Source of the DNA: Caulobacter sp. FWC26
GTDB lineage: Bacteria > Pseudomonadota > Alphaproteobacteria > Caulobacterales > Caulobacteraceae
DNA: 64,000 nucleotides
Direction: 5' to 3'
Assembly (NCBI RefSeq): GCF_002742645.2
Contig: NZ_CP033875.1
Coordinates: forward strand, 682,001-746,000
The position numbers and the translations under genes were made by a program. Numbering within the stretch: the first letter of the stretch is position 1; each line of letters opens with the position of its first letter. Shown here in pieces: positions 43,500-52,234 of the stretch. The notes beneath the pieces are model-generated. The model worked only from the letters and a program-made list of their open reading frames with translations, had not been told where the DNA came from and did no database searches.

Positions 43500-44684
43500 G
43501 TGGCTTCATTCCTCGATCTGTCCAACGCGGAGTTCGTGCCGCTATCGGGCGCCCTGCACGGACCCGACCGCGTGGCGCGCGCGCTGCTGATCGAGCGCGG
43601 GACGCTGGTGCCGCCTCGACCGATGCTGTGGCCTTGTCCGGGGGACTTGGTGAATGGCCCGCATATCGAGGGCGACCTTCGCGCGCCGCCTGTTGACCTG
43701 CTGGTGGTCCGGCGCGCCGTGGCCGGCGGCACGGGCGCTCACCTGAAGCTGGACGACCAGTTGCTCTACGCCGAGGGCGCATACCCCTTCTACATCCAGC
43801 ACTGGTACCGCCACGACATCGCCCGCCAAGCCTGGGATTTCGATGCGCCGGTGACTCACCGGCTCGACCGGGCCTTTGTCATCACCCACTTCAACTTCGT
43901 CTGGGGTCACTGGCTGACCGAGATGTATCCGAAGCTGTTCGTGATCCGCGCCCTCGCCAGGGCTGGCATCGTAGCGCCGCTGCTCCTGCCACGGACCGCA
44001 CCGGGCTATGTGGCGCGGATCGTCCGGATGATGCTGCCCGATCAGGAGATCATCACCTACGACCCGCGCGACGAGGCGGTCGAGATCGGCGCGGCGCTGC
44101 TGCCGCATATGCTGAACCGCAACTACGTGTTCCACGACTTTCTGCGTTGGAACCTGGAGCGGGAGGCCTTGGCATGGCCTAAGGGCGGTGGCGACGACAT
44201 GATCTTCGTCAGCCGCGGGGGCGTGAGGACCGCCCAGTCCTTCCGCGAGCTGGCCAACGAGGCCGAGATCGAGGGGATCGCGCGGGAGGCCGGCCTGACC
44301 GTGCTGCGGCCGGAGACGCTGAGCTGGGAGCAGCAGGCGCGGCTGTTCTCCAAGGCGCGGCTGGTGGCCGGCGAGTTTGGCTCGGGCCTGCATAACGCGC
44401 TCCTGTCGCCGCAGGGCTGTCAGGTCGTGTCCTTGAACTGGCTGGTCGAGGTGCAGTCGCGGATCGGCAATTTCCGCCGCCACGACGTCGGCTACATCCT
44501 GCCGTCCGATGGAGAGGCGCGTCTCTATTCGATCGAAGCGCGCGCCAATCAGCCTTTCACCATCGACGCCGATGTCTTCCGTGAGAAGCTGACGATCGCG
44601 GTGGATCGCGCTCAGACCCGCAAAGCGATGGCGGGTTGGGATGATGCGCCGTTCCCGGTCGCGGATCCGGAAATGCGGGTTTAG
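43500..44684 (+). CDS. GT61-like glycosyltransferase (DUF563), second copy
   Basis: 394 residues. The family marks are clearer than in its neighbour: FNFVWGHWLTEMYPKLF near residue 125, MIFVSRGGVRTAQSFREL near residue 235, and ARLVAGEFGSGLHNALLSPQGCQVVSL near residue 285. The GTG at 43500 follows an AAGGAC box overlapping the upstream stop region. It closes the export operon; its stop overlaps the convergent response regulator by 4 nt. Confidence 0.85.
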   Translation: MASFLDLSNAEFVPLSGALHGPDRVARALLIERGTLVPPRPMLWPCPGDLVNGPHIEGDLRAPPVDLLVVRRAVAGGTGAHLKLDDQLLYAEGAYPFYIQHWYRHDIARQAWDFDAPVTHRLDRAFVITHFNFVWGHWLTEMYPKLFVIRALARAGIVAPLLLPRTAPGYVARIVRMMLPDQEIITYDPRDEAVEIGAALLPHMLNRNYVFHDFLRWNLEREALAWPKGGGDDMIFVSRGGVRTAQSFRELANEAEIEGIAREAGLTVLRPETLSWEQQARLFSKARLVAGEFGSGLHNALLSPQGCQVVSLNWLVEVQSRIGNFRRHDVGYILPSDGEARLYSIEARANQPFTIDADVFREKLTIAVDRAQTRKAMAGWDDAPFPVADPEMRV

Positions 44685-45034
44685 CCCGCCCGGAAGCGGT
44701 CGACGGCCATACGCAGCGCGCCGGCGTTGATGGGTTTGGCCAGGACCTCGACAGACTCGAAGCCGGAGCGGGGCAAGTCGCAATAGCCGGTGGCGAAGAC
44801 GAACGGCACGCCGCGTTCTCGCAGTTTCTCCGCGACGGGAAACACCATCTCACCGCCGATATTCACATCCAGCACGGCTCCGTCAGGCGGCGGATGATCG
44901 CTGAGCCAGGCCAGCGCCGTCTCGACCGCGCCGAACGAGCCGGCCACCTCGCAGCCCATGTCGTCCAGCATGTCCTCGACCATCATGGCCACCAAGGCCT
45001 CGTCCTCGACGATGATCACGCGAGCGGTCTTCAT
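44681..45034 (-). CDS. Single-domain response regulator
   Basis: 117 residues, a receiver domain with no output. The acidic pair is in VEDEALVAMM, the phospho-acceptor Asp in GAVLDVNIGGE near residue 53, the Thr in FATGY and the Lys in LAKPI. It overlaps the kinase gene by 4 nt and so forms a two-gene unit with it. Single-domain regulators paired with HWE kinases in alphaproteobacteria often act in phosphorelays or as phosphate sinks, for example in general stress control; which applies is not visible here. Confidence 0.9.
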   Translation of the reverse strand: MKTARVIIVEDEALVAMMVEDMLDDMGCEVAGSFGAVETALAWLSDHPPPDGAVLDVNIGGEMVFPVAEKLRERGVPFVFATGYCDLPRSGFESVEVLAKPINAGALRMAVDRFRAG

Positions 45035-46176
45035 GCGGCCAGGCCCATGCGCTCGGACAGCGGCGCGCGCAGCGTGAAGACGAGGCCCGTCGGTTGGAAA
45101 TCGAGCACGGCCTGTCCCCCCAGATCTCGCGCCAGGCCCTGATGGACCATCTTCGAGCCGAATCCGCGCCGCGACGGCGGGCCCACGAGCGGGGGGCCGC
45201 CCTGCTCGCGCCAGGTCAGGGTGAGCAGCGCCGGGGCGGTTGTCTCGTCAATGCTCCAGTCGATGACGACGCGGCCCTCCGGCGTCGAAAGCGCGCCGTG
45301 CCGCGCGGCGTTGGCGAGCAGTTCGTGGATGGTCATGTGGACGGACACCGCCGTCTCGGCGTTGAACGCCACCGCCGGTCCATTGACGGCGAAGCGCGCC
45401 GCGGCGTCGTCGGAGAATGTCGTCAAGGCGCGTCTAAGGATCTCCTCCAGCTGCGGACGGCCCCAGGCGTGGCGCGTCAGAAGCTCATGCGCGTGAGACA
45501 GGGCCAGGATCCGGCTCTCGAACACCTCGGCGAAGGCGTCGGGCGACGGTGTGGTCCGCAGGGTCTGGCGGGTAAGCGACTGCACGATCGCCAGCGTATT
45601 CTTCACCCGGTGATCCAGCTCGCGCAGCAGGAAGTGGCCGTGCTCGAGCGAGGCCGCCAGATAGTCGTTCAGCCGCCCGCTCTCGAGGGCCGACGCCGTC
45701 GCGCGGGCGATCACCTGCAGCTTTTGCAAGACCTCGGCCGAGGGCGTGTGCGGACGCGCCCAGTAAACGCCGATGGCCGCGAGCGGATCGCGGGGGCGGA
45801 CGGGCGCGACCACCAGGCTTTTGACGAAGGTCGGACGATAGGCGTCATGCGGAACGTCGGCGTCGGCATAGATGTCGGGGCAGACCACCACGCGGCCAGC
45901 CATCATCGCGCGTCCCGCGACGCACTGGTCCATCGGGAAGCGCTTGCCCTTCCAGAGCGGGCCGATCGCGTCCTCGTTCACATACCAGCACTGGTCCTTG
46001 TCCCGCATGACAAAGGCCACGCCGTCGGCGTTGAGGATTCGCCGCGCCGCGCTTCGCACCACGTCGGCGACTTCCTCGATCGTACGCGTCGCCGACAGCG
46101 ACTCGATCAATTCGATCAGGGTCGTCAGGCCGGCTTCGGCCTCGCCGATGCTGTGGTTGGCGTCGAGCTCCTGCAT
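45031..46176 (-). CDS. HWE/HisKA2-family histidine kinase with GAF domain
   Basis: 381 residues. An N-terminal GAF domain (residues about 15-165; ILNADGVAFVMRD, CVAGRAMMAGRVVVCPDI) is followed by the HWE-type H-box LLRELDHRVKNTLAIVQSL near residue 190, and an ATPase domain with HELLANAARHGAL. No membrane segment is seen, so it is cytosolic. The ATG at 46176 has a CTGGAG box; the frame continues to 46443 without one. Signal unknown. Confidence 0.88.
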   Translation of the reverse strand: MQELDANHSIGEAEAGLTTLIELIESLSATRTIEEVADVVRSAARRILNADGVAFVMRDKDQCWYVNEDAIGPLWKGKRFPMDQCVAGRAMMAGRVVVCPDIYADADVPHDAYRPTFVKSLVVAPVRPRDPLAAIGVYWARPHTPSAEVLQKLQVIARATASALESGRLNDYLAASLEHGHFLLRELDHRVKNTLAIVQSLTRQTLRTTPSPDAFAEVFESRILALSHAHELLTRHAWGRPQLEEILRRALTTFSDDAAARFAVNGPAVAFNAETAVSVHMTIHELLANAARHGALSTPEGRVVIDWSIDETTAPALLTLTWREQGGPPLVGPPSRRGFGSKMVHQGLARDLGGQAVLDFQPTGLVFTLRAPLSERMGLAA

Positions 46177-46462
46177 CGCTCCAGTCGCACGATGGTTGTG
46201 CCGTGAAACCCTAACATGTAGCCGCCGCCGAACAAGCGCGACCGCTATTCGCGAATCAAAAACACAGTCCACGCGAACCGTAGAGAAAATCGCATGGTCG
46301 CCGCCTGTCGTCTTGATAAGTCTCAATCTTCCGCAGGGGGCGTCACTCGGTCGCAGTCGCGCCGCCAAAAGCGCCGACCGCCGAACGATGGCGCAAAGGC
46401 CACGCCGACGGGGTTCTAACCGCCCCCGTCTTGCGCTATGCACCCTGACCCGCGCGCCGCGC

Positions 46463-46539
46463 GGCCCGGTAGCTCAGCAGGATAGAGCAGCGCTTTCCTA
46501 AAGCGAAGGTCGGGGGTTCGAGTCCCTCCCGGGCCGCCA
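46463..46539 (+). tRNA. tRNA-Arg (anticodon CCU)
   Basis: 77 nt folding as a cloverleaf: acceptor GGCCCGG with CCGGGCC, D-arm GCTC/GAGC, anticodon stem GCGCT/AGCGA with a G-A mismatch at the top and loop TTCCTAA (anticodon CCU), T-arm with TTCGAGT, discriminator G and encoded CCA. It reads AGG codons. Its 3' end carries the left attachment site of the adjacent mobile element. Confidence 0.96.
46524..46539. repeat. Left attachment site (attL core)
   Basis: CCCTCCCGGGCCGCCA, the last 16 nt of tRNA-Arg, repeated exactly at 56503-56518. The flanking bases differ on both sides, so the exact repeat is 16 bp. Confidence 0.9.
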
Positions 46540-46567
46540 TCGGCGTGAAAAAGGACTTATTTTTCAA

Positions 46568-47644
46568 CTAGATATCTCCTTTTTTGTCTAACTTTTTGGA
46601 CCGGTTAGACAGTTTTTGATCACTGTCCGTTCTTCGAAACTTCTTCATCGCCGCCTCGGCGTTGGCCCGTTGGTTGGTGGCGGCGGTGTAGCGCTGCACC
46701 TCTTTGAGCGACCGGTGGCCAGTTATGGCCATGATCTCGTGAGGCGTGCAGCCAGCGTCCGCAAGGCGAACGGCGGCCGACTTCCGAAGGCCGTGAGCTG
46801 TACAGCCGGAAAGGCCGGCCTTTCCGGCAGACTCAGCAATCCAGTTGCTGAATCCCTTAGCGGTGAAAGGTCGGCCATACTGAGTGGTGATCAGCACCAG
46901 GTGATCACCGGCAGCGGCGTGCAGCGAAGCGTCTAGGGCGGGATGAACGGGAATGACGAGCGCTTCGTCGGTCTTCGATTGACGAAGCGAAACCGTCCCG
47001 TCTTTGACCTGTGCGCGGGTCATCAAGCGCACGTCGCCGCTGCGCTGGCCGGTGTAGAGCAGCAGGTCGAAGGCAAGCCGCTCATTCGTCCCGACAGGCC
47101 ACCGGGCTTCGAACTTCGCGATTTCAGCCTCTGACCAGGTGTGAAAGCCCTCGGAGCGGATGCGCAGGCGCTTCACGTCCTTGGCCGGGTTATCGTCTCG
47201 CCAGCCTCGCTCGACGGCGAAGGCCATAAGGACCCTGAGAATTCTCAGCAGGTTGTTGGCAGCGTTAGGCGTGGCGGCCTTAAGGTCCATCATTCGCTTG
47301 ATGTGCTGTGGCTTCAGGTCGCGAACGAACGCTTGGCCATCCTCAGCACGAAAGCGCTCGATTTCACCGCGATAGGATCGTTGGGTCTCCGGCCTCAGCA
47401 GCTGCCATTGAGAGGACTGATAGAAGGCCACAATCAGGGCGTTGAAGCTGCCCGGGCTAGAGCGCTCGCTGCCAATCTGACGCGGTGCGCTGGATAGGGC
47501 CGCGCGGTACCAATCCCACCAGTCAGAAGACCCGAATTCGGCTGACGTCTGAGCCTCCTGTTGGCCAGCCTTACGGAACCGCCAACGGATCTTCCCGTGG
47601 CGGTCCCTGTACATGCTGACGTGAGGAGGCTTCTTCTTAGGCAC
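46568..47644 (-). CDS. Tyrosine recombinase (integrase)
   Basis: 358 residues. The core-binding domain is about residues 60-160. The catalytic domain shows Arg in LLLYTGQRSGDVRLM, Lys in RQSKTDEA, His-x-x-Arg in TAHGLRKSAA, His in ITGHRSLKEVQRY, with the nucleophilic Tyr in RYTAATNQ. It carries out site-specific integration and excision at the tRNA-Arg attachment site 30 nt away. The GTG at 47644 overlaps the stop of the small upstream gene and is preferred over the frame's ATG at 47713. It is the last gene in the element's leftward array, so it may be transcribed with the head genes. Confidence 0.93.
   Translation of the reverse strand: MPKKKPPHVSMYRDRHGKIRWRFRKAGQQEAQTSAEFGSSDWWDWYRAALSSAPRQIGSERSSPGSFNALIVAFYQSSQWQLLRPETQRSYRGEIERFRAEDGQAFVRDLKPQHIKRMMDLKAATPNAANNLLRILRVLMAFAVERGWRDDNPAKDVKRLRIRSEGFHTWSEAEIAKFEARWPVGTNERLAFDLLLYTGQRSGDVRLMTRAQVKDGTVSLRQSKTDEALVIPVHPALDASLHAAAGDHLVLITTQYGRPFTAKGFSNWIAESAGKAGLSGCTAHGLRKSAAVRLADAGCTPHEIMAITGHRSLKEVQRYTAATNQRANAEAAMKKFRRTDSDQKLSNRSKKLDKKGDI
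46586..46610. repeat. Left integrase arm-type repeats (GTTAGAC, inverted pair)
   Basis: GTCTAAC at 46586-46592 and GTTAGAC at 46604-46610, inside the 3' end of the integrase gene and 47-86 nt from the attL core. Matching copies occur near attR. Confidence 0.5.
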
Positions 47645-47822
47645 CGTACTTTCGATCCAGTGAGTTGTTCTTGCTGGTCGGGGTGTGGCCTGTAGGGGCG
47701 GAGCGGAGGACAATATCCCCGGTAGGCTGGATCACAATTTCACCGACCGGGAAGCCAGCTTCCAGCGCACCTTTGACGTAGCGCTTCACATCTGACTGTT
47801 TGACGGCAGCGGCCTTGGACAT
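47637..47822 (-). CDS. Small phage protein coupled to integrase
   Basis: 61 residues: MSKAAAVKQSDVKRYVKGAL then EAGFPVGEIVIQPTGDIVLR. Small proteins of this kind, with a 'QSDVxRxxKGALxAG' start and a beta-strand 'VGEIVIxPxGDI', are commonly found just upstream of integrase genes in alphaproteobacterial prophages. The ATG at 47822 is 2 nt from the connector gene's stop, and its TAA overlaps the integrase GTG. It could assist recombination; no function is established. Confidence 0.7.
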   Translation of the reverse strand: MSKAAAVKQSDVKRYVKGALEAGFPVGEIVIQPTGDIVLRSAPTGHTPTSKNNSLDRKYGA

Positions 47823-47823
47823 G

Positions 47824-48102
47824 TCAGACGCTCCAATTCCGGTGACGCCTGGCCAGCGCCGACGATGCCGGCGGAACACCGCCCTCGCTACGCTCCTCGA
47901 AAAGCGACGTGACGTGGAGCAAGACAGCCGTCTTGAGCGTAGGAGGCACCTCCTCGGCGCCTTCCTCCAGGCCGTCAGCAAGGTGAAGGGCTTCGGCGGT
48001 GGCCGTCTCGATCATCGCCTGGATCACAGTGTCTTCATGATCCTCAATTTCACTGAGGCGAAGCCACGCCTTGGCCTCCTCGAGCGTCACGATGACGGTC
48101 AT
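47824..48102 (-). CDS. Head-tail connector protein (gp6-like)
   Basis: 92 residues, all helical, starting MTVIVTLEEAKAWLRLSEIEDHEDTVIQAMI, the typical opening of the HK97 gp6-type connector family (phage QLRG/DNA-packaging adaptor). Twelve to thirteen copies would dock below the portal and form the tail-attachment surface. It overlaps the portal gene by 4 nt. Its presence without any tail gene suggests the heads accept tails made by another phage. Confidence 0.85.
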   Translation of the reverse strand: MTVIVTLEEAKAWLRLSEIEDHEDTVIQAMIETATAEALHLADGLEEGAEEVPPTLKTAVLLHVTSLFEERSEGGVPPASSALARRHRNWSV

Positions 48103-49316
48103 TGGACACCCCCAGGCGAACCGGATTCGCCAAGAACAACCCAGTTCGCGGGCTGGTGATAAATATCGCCGCCGGGGATAGGAGGCTCATTCTCACGGCG
48201 CCGAATGTCGTTAGGCGACATGGCGCCGATTTCGCGGGCGATGCGGTAGGACTCGAAGCGGGCCTGGACGTCGCCGCGAAGGACCGACGAGAGGTCATGT
48301 TCGACGTACAGCGAGCGTCGTGCTTCCGGCGTTAGCAGGCAGCGCCTGAGCGCGGATTCGACGCGGGCCGCAAGCGGACCAAGGCAGTTCTGCACAAGGG
48401 CCCGTCCCTCCTGTTCGGTGTTGGCATAGGTGGCCTTGTCCGTGATCCCGACGCTCGTCGGCGGAACGCCAAAGAGCCGCGCGACGTCTTCGTTGCTGAG
48501 TTTCTGAGACGCCAGGAACTCAGCATCTTCGGCGGAGAACGCCAGCGGCGTGAACGTGGCGCCGCCGTCCATGATGATCAGCTGGCCAGCATTGGCGGAG
48601 CCCTGGAGGCGTTCGGAGACCGACTCGCGAAGCTTGGCGCGATCGGCAGCATTGATCTTTTCGGGGTAGCTCATGACACCGCTGGGGCGTAGGCCGTTGT
48701 CGACCATGGCCGTTGCGGTCTGCGACTGCGAGATCCGAAGCCCCATGGCCTGGCGTCCAAGCTGGATCGCAGAGACGCCGACCAGCCCATCGCGCGAAGG
48801 GCCTCGGATGTGCAGAACTTCTTCCTGCAGAAGAACGACGGTCCCGGCCCTGCCGTCGCTGACACGATATCGCACGCGACCAGACGGCAAGCGCTCCACG
48901 ACCACGCTAGGCGCTTGAAGAGGATAGAGGGCGACGACCTGGCCGCGCTGGTCGCGCTCAATGCGGGCGTAGCCGTTGCCGTAGAGGTCCAGCGAGCGAA
49001 CAAGAAACTCCCGCCCCTCGAACGCCGACAGCTGGTCATTCATCTGATCATGAAGAACGCTGTAGAGCGGGACGTCATCGGCGCGCTGCCGGCCGCCATT
49101 GTCCGTGCGGCGGAAGAGAAAGAGGCCGACGCTGGCGAGCATTTCAGAGCGGATGCCGACGCAACGGACGGCGACGGCGCTATTGCTCAAGAGAAGATCG
49201 GGCTGGACGCCGGTAGCGCCCTGACCGCGAAGGCCGAAGAACTCGGCTAGGTAGGGATCACTCGACGTGATCGAGGCGGCCCGCTTCTCGCGGTTGAAAA
49301 ATCCAAGAATGCTCAC
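48099..49316 (-). CDS. HK97-family portal protein
   Basis: 405 residues, normal for HK97 portals. Typical segments are DPYLAEFFG near the N-terminus, LLSNSAVAVRCVGIRSEMLASV, LDLYGNGYARIERD, the wing/stem region FLASQKLSNEDVARLFGVPPTSVGI, and NDIRRRENEPPIPGGD near the end. The portal is the twelve-subunit ring through which the terminase pumps DNA. Start and stop overlap the protease and connector genes by 4 nt each, indicating a co-translated head module. Confidence 0.95.
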   Translation of the reverse strand: MSILGFFNREKRAASITSSDPYLAEFFGLRGQGATGVQPDLLLSNSAVAVRCVGIRSEMLASVGLFLFRRTDNGGRQRADDVPLYSVLHDQMNDQLSAFEGREFLVRSLDLYGNGYARIERDQRGQVVALYPLQAPSVVVERLPSGRVRYRVSDGRAGTVVLLQEEVLHIRGPSRDGLVGVSAIQLGRQAMGLRISQSQTATAMVDNGLRPSGVMSYPEKINAADRAKLRESVSERLQGSANAGQLIIMDGGATFTPLAFSAEDAEFLASQKLSNEDVARLFGVPPTSVGITDKATYANTEQEGRALVQNCLGPLAARVESALRRCLLTPEARRSLYVEHDLSSVLRGDVQARFESYRIAREIGAMSPNDIRRRENEPPIPGGDIYHQPANWVVLGESGSPGGVQ

Positions 49317-49852
49317 AGCAGCGACTCCAGATGAAGGCGCGCCATGCGCAGGGTGCGTTCGCGCTGCGAAGGCTTCGCTCGGACGGCGACGACGGTGCCG
49401 CTGTAGGCGGGGAAGGCCTTCACGACACTGATTTCATGGAGGCGAACGGATTGCAGGACGCGAACCCGGTTCGCCCGGCTTTCGCCCCCTGGCAGGACGT
49501 TGAAGCCAAACGACATGCCGCCAAGGTCGCCGCGCTCCGCCAGGGCGAGAATATCGCGGCCTTCGCTGGTGTCGGGGACGTCCAGCTCAAACGCCAAGCC
49601 ATGGCTGTCTTGAGACAGTCGCAGGGTCTTGGACCGCGTTCGGGCGAGAAGCCGGGTGGGATCGTGGTCAACGAGCGCCAGGGTGTCCAGGCCGCTGGCC
49701 AGGTGGGATGAAAAGGCGCCGGGGCTGATCTCTTCTTCAAAGTCACCGATGGCTGCCCGCACCCCAAAGAGGGCCGCATAGCCTTCAAGGCGACGGCCCT
49801 TGGCGCGAACTTCGAATTGCGCCGCGCGGCGCTCAGGGGTGCGGACATCCAT
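49313..49852 (-). CDS. HK97-family prohead protease
   Basis: 179 residues. It has the family opening FEVRAKGRRLEGYAALFG, the likely catalytic His in LVDHDPTRLLART near residue 62, and the Ser in GGMSFGFNVLPGG near residue 115. This serine protease cleaves the scaffold part of the capsid protein during maturation. It is 3 nt downstream of the capsid gene and overlaps the portal gene. Full length. Confidence 0.93.
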   Translation of the reverse strand: MDVRTPERRAAQFEVRAKGRRLEGYAALFGVRAAIGDFEEEISPGAFSSHLASGLDTLALVDHDPTRLLARTRSKTLRLSQDSHGLAFELDVPDTSEGRDILALAERGDLGGMSFGFNVLPGGESRANRVRVLQSVRLHEISVVKAFPAYSGTVVAVRAKPSQRERTLRMARLHLESLL

Positions 49853-49855
49853 GGG

Positions 49856-51082
49856 CTAGATCTCCGCGTAGCGGAACGCGGCCGGGTTACGGACGGCGAC
49901 GTCCGCATCAAGGAACGCGTGGATCAGGGCGCCGCCGTTGCTGGCGACGTCGGCGTGATAGGGGTTCACCAGGACGTCGACCGCCGACCAATAGCCGATG
50001 ACCAGCTGCGACCACAGGCCATAGATCAGGCCCTTCTTGTTCGTGCCGCTGCCAAGGTTGGTGGGGACTTGGGTCGTCGTCTCCACCCGCTGGTTATGGA
50101 ACAGCTCCTGCAGGGTCACGATGTGGCCCTGACCATCCTTGATCTTCCTGCAGGCGTTGATCACGCCGGGGTGGGTCAGGAACGCCGCCGTACCGGTGAT
50201 GTCGTCCACTTCCAGGGCCGAAATCAGATCGGCCGTGGTGTCGGAGAACGCCGTCGCGGTCGTCACCTTAGCGACGCCCGAATTGGCGATGACGCCAACC
50301 GGCTGGTTAGAGCCGCCGCCCTTGATCGCAGCGGCGTCCAGCGCTTGGGCGAGCAGCTGGCCCAGGTCGGTGCGCAGCAGGTTCTCGATGGCCTCGTTGC
50401 TTTGCAGGATGAGGCGACGCGACAGCTGATACTCGGCGGTCACGGTCTTCGGCGCCATCGAGACCTTGCTGAAGGTCGCCGCCGAACGCGTCGCGTCGCC
50501 GTCCTCGGCGACCCAGGCGGTCGAACCGGACGCCGAAAGGTTCGGCAGATCCAGGAAGCCAGTGAGGTTCCGCATTACGGTAGCGCCCAGCGCTTCGATT
50601 TTGAGCGCCGGGCGATTGATGCGGTCAGCGAGCGGTGCGAGCTGCGTCGCCACAGTGTGACCGCCGGCCGAGGCGGTGCCGACGGTCTGGGTACGGACTT
50701 CGCCCAACAGCACGGTCGTGGGGATCATGACGCCGCGCGTCTCGCGACCGCGAGACAGTTCGGTGTGCATTTCGCCTTCAAGGCCGTCGAAGCGGCCGGT
50801 CATAGCGCAGCGGATGGCGCGAGCGGCGCTGTAACGGCTCAGGTCGGGTTGTTGCAGGTTGTCGTTCACCGGGTCGCCAGGACCGCGGCGCTCGGCTTCG
50901 GCTAGGAATTGGGCGTTACGCAGGTCGCGGTCGATCCGTTCGACGTCGGCGCGACCGCTCTCGAAGGCGTTGTTTTCTTCGGTCGAGAGGTCGCGATTTT
51001 CAGTTTCCGCCTTCGTGACGATGGCCTTGAGGGCGTCGACACGGGCGGCTCGTTGCTCTTGCAACGCGGCAATGCTTCGCAT
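49856..51082 (-). CDS. HK97-fold major capsid protein
   Basis: 408 residues. Residues about 1-75 form a coiled, charged scaffolding-like delta domain (TENRDLSTEENNAFESGRADVERI) that the protease would remove. The remainder has HK97-capsid patterns: VMIPTTVLLGEVRTQ, FLDLPNLSASGSTAWVAEDG, KTVTAEYQLSRRLILQSN, LGQLLAQALDAAAIKGGGSNQPVGV, and the C-terminal AFLDADVAVRNPAAFRY. It encodes its own shell rather than modifying a helper's, the feature that defines capsid-forming satellites. Confidence 0.94.
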   Translation of the reverse strand: MRSIAALQEQRAARVDALKAIVTKAETENRDLSTEENNAFESGRADVERIDRDLRNAQFLAEAERRGPGDPVNDNLQQPDLSRYSAARAIRCAMTGRFDGLEGEMHTELSRGRETRGVMIPTTVLLGEVRTQTVGTASAGGHTVATQLAPLADRINRPALKIEALGATVMRNLTGFLDLPNLSASGSTAWVAEDGDATRSAATFSKVSMAPKTVTAEYQLSRRLILQSNEAIENLLRTDLGQLLAQALDAAAIKGGGSNQPVGVIANSGVAKVTTATAFSDTTADLISALEVDDITGTAAFLTHPGVINACRKIKDGQGHIVTLQELFHNQRVETTTQVPTNLGSGTNKKGLIYGLWSQLVIGYWSAVDVLVNPYHADVASNGGALIHAFLDADVAVRNPAAFRYAEI

Positions 51083-51258
51083 TGGCCAGGCTCCTAGCTA
51101 TGGGTGGCCGTGCCCGCTCACGGCCTGGATTTACGGGAAAACTTGTTGCGGCCTTGAGACCTTGACCCTCTTTGACCGGCTCGGCCGGCGGGCGTCAGGG
51201 AGGTCTCTTTCCGTTGTTCGCTGGGCCGCTGCAGCGTCGATGAGCGACGCCCTAAAAC

Positions 51259-51843
51259 CTATTTCTTGGCCTCCATCACGCGATGGTCGAGCCAAGTTTC
51301 GAAGTCTTCTTCCGTTTGCGGGCGGCCAGCCTGAACGTATTCGATCGGGAAAAGCACCCATTCGTTCAGCTGAACGTCGATAGCGATCCACATCGCTGTG
51401 GGGGGGAGATGGTGAAAGGGCCGGTCTGGGATCAGAGCGCCGTCAGGACCGCGCACAAACTCGGCAGACACCATCCCCCAGCGATCGATCAGCCAGTACC
51501 GGTAAGTCCGATCAAGTTGGCCATGTGAACTGGTTGCGGGCTTGCCAATCGGGACAAAACGACTGAGCGGCCAAGCGGTGATGAGATCGGCAGCGAGCGG
51601 CCTTAACTGTTCAAACACCAACGCTGATAGGCTGGGATCAATACCAGCCTGCGCGAAGCTGTTGAGAACTTGGATTTGGACCAGGTTCATCTGATCGTAT
51701 GCGCGCCTCTTTCCGCGCCCCATCGAGGCAACGGCGGGAACCACGTAGCCCCGACGAACCCAGCTATGCAGCGCCTCATCCGAGACGCCGGTCACTAGGA
51801 CGGCTTCGCGGTGTGAAAACAGGAGGTGCTCAGACTCGGCCAT
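51259..51843 (-). CDS. MerR-like helix-turn-helix regulator of the element
   Basis: 194 residues. The N-terminus (SHREAVLVTGVSDEALHSWVRRGYVVPA through GRGKRRAYDQMNLVQIQVL) is a MerR/HTH_17-type winged helix. The C-terminal half is of unknown fold (YRYWLIDRWGMVSAEFVRGPDG; MWIAIDVQLNEWVLFPIEYV) and lacks a metal-binding pattern. A 40-bp near-perfect palindrome starts 16 nt upstream of its ATG, so autoregulation is likely. It lies just before the capsid gene and could control the head genes or element excision, as AlpA-like proteins do in other satellites. Confidence 0.8.
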   Translation of the reverse strand: MAESEHLLFSHREAVLVTGVSDEALHSWVRRGYVVPAVASMGRGKRRAYDQMNLVQIQVLNSFAQAGIDPSLSALVFEQLRPLAADLITAWPLSRFVPIGKPATSSHGQLDRTYRYWLIDRWGMVSAEFVRGPDGALIPDRPFHHLPPTAMWIAIDVQLNEWVLFPIEYVQAGRPQTEEDFETWLDHRVMEAKK

Positions 51844-51858
51844 AAAGTAAGGCTCGCA

Positions 51859-51898
51859 CGTTCCAATTTGATGGTCAATTGCCCATCAAATTGGAACG
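51859..51898. promoter_or_regulatory. Long perfect inverted repeat upstream of the MerR-like gene
   Basis: Arms CGTTCCAATTTGATGG (51859-51874) and its exact complement (51883-51898) around an 8-nt spacer containing CAATTG. No T run follows on either strand, so an operator is more likely than a terminator. Confidence 0.7.
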
Positions 51899-51943
51899 GG
51901 GGTAACTTTCGGTTGGCGGGTGGTAAGGCGAATTGAATTCGCC

Positions 51944-52234
51944 TCACGCCAAGCAAGCGACCTGCCCACCAGGGCCAAAGATCCTTTGAGCACCAGCGAG
52001 CGACCCGAAAATCGCATAGGGGACGCGGGGTTGCCCTTCCTCGGGTCGGTCGAAAATAACGGCGGCCAGGTCGTCAGGCGTGAGCCCATCGGCGCGGGCA
52101 TGAGCCATGCACTCAGGCAACTGGCTGTGCCAGAAGGCGGCCGCGTTCCAGTCGAAAGCCTGCCATGGATCCTGCGCCGACAAGGGCGCAGGCCGCTGAA
52201 ACTTGATGACGCGCGCCACGGCTAAGCCCCCCAT
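51944..52234 (-). CDS. Small element protein, unknown function
   Basis: 96 residues, no recognised domain. Composition is coding-like (PWQAFDWNAAAFWHSQLPECM; DGLTPDDLAAVIFDRPEEG). Its start overlaps the end of the preceding small gene (52222-52488), and GTG 52219 is an alternative start. It sits between that gene and the MerR-like regulator in the element's leftward array. Function unknown. Confidence 0.55.
   Translation of the reverse strand: MGGLAVARVIKFQRPAPLSAQDPWQAFDWNAAAFWHSQLPECMAHARADGLTPDDLAAVIFDRPEEGQPRVPYAIFGSLAGAQRIFGPGGQVACLA

Noticed and set aside
51859..51898. Terminator interpretation of the long palindrome
   Set aside because: No T run on either strand, AT-rich arms, and position just upstream of a start codon favour an operator.
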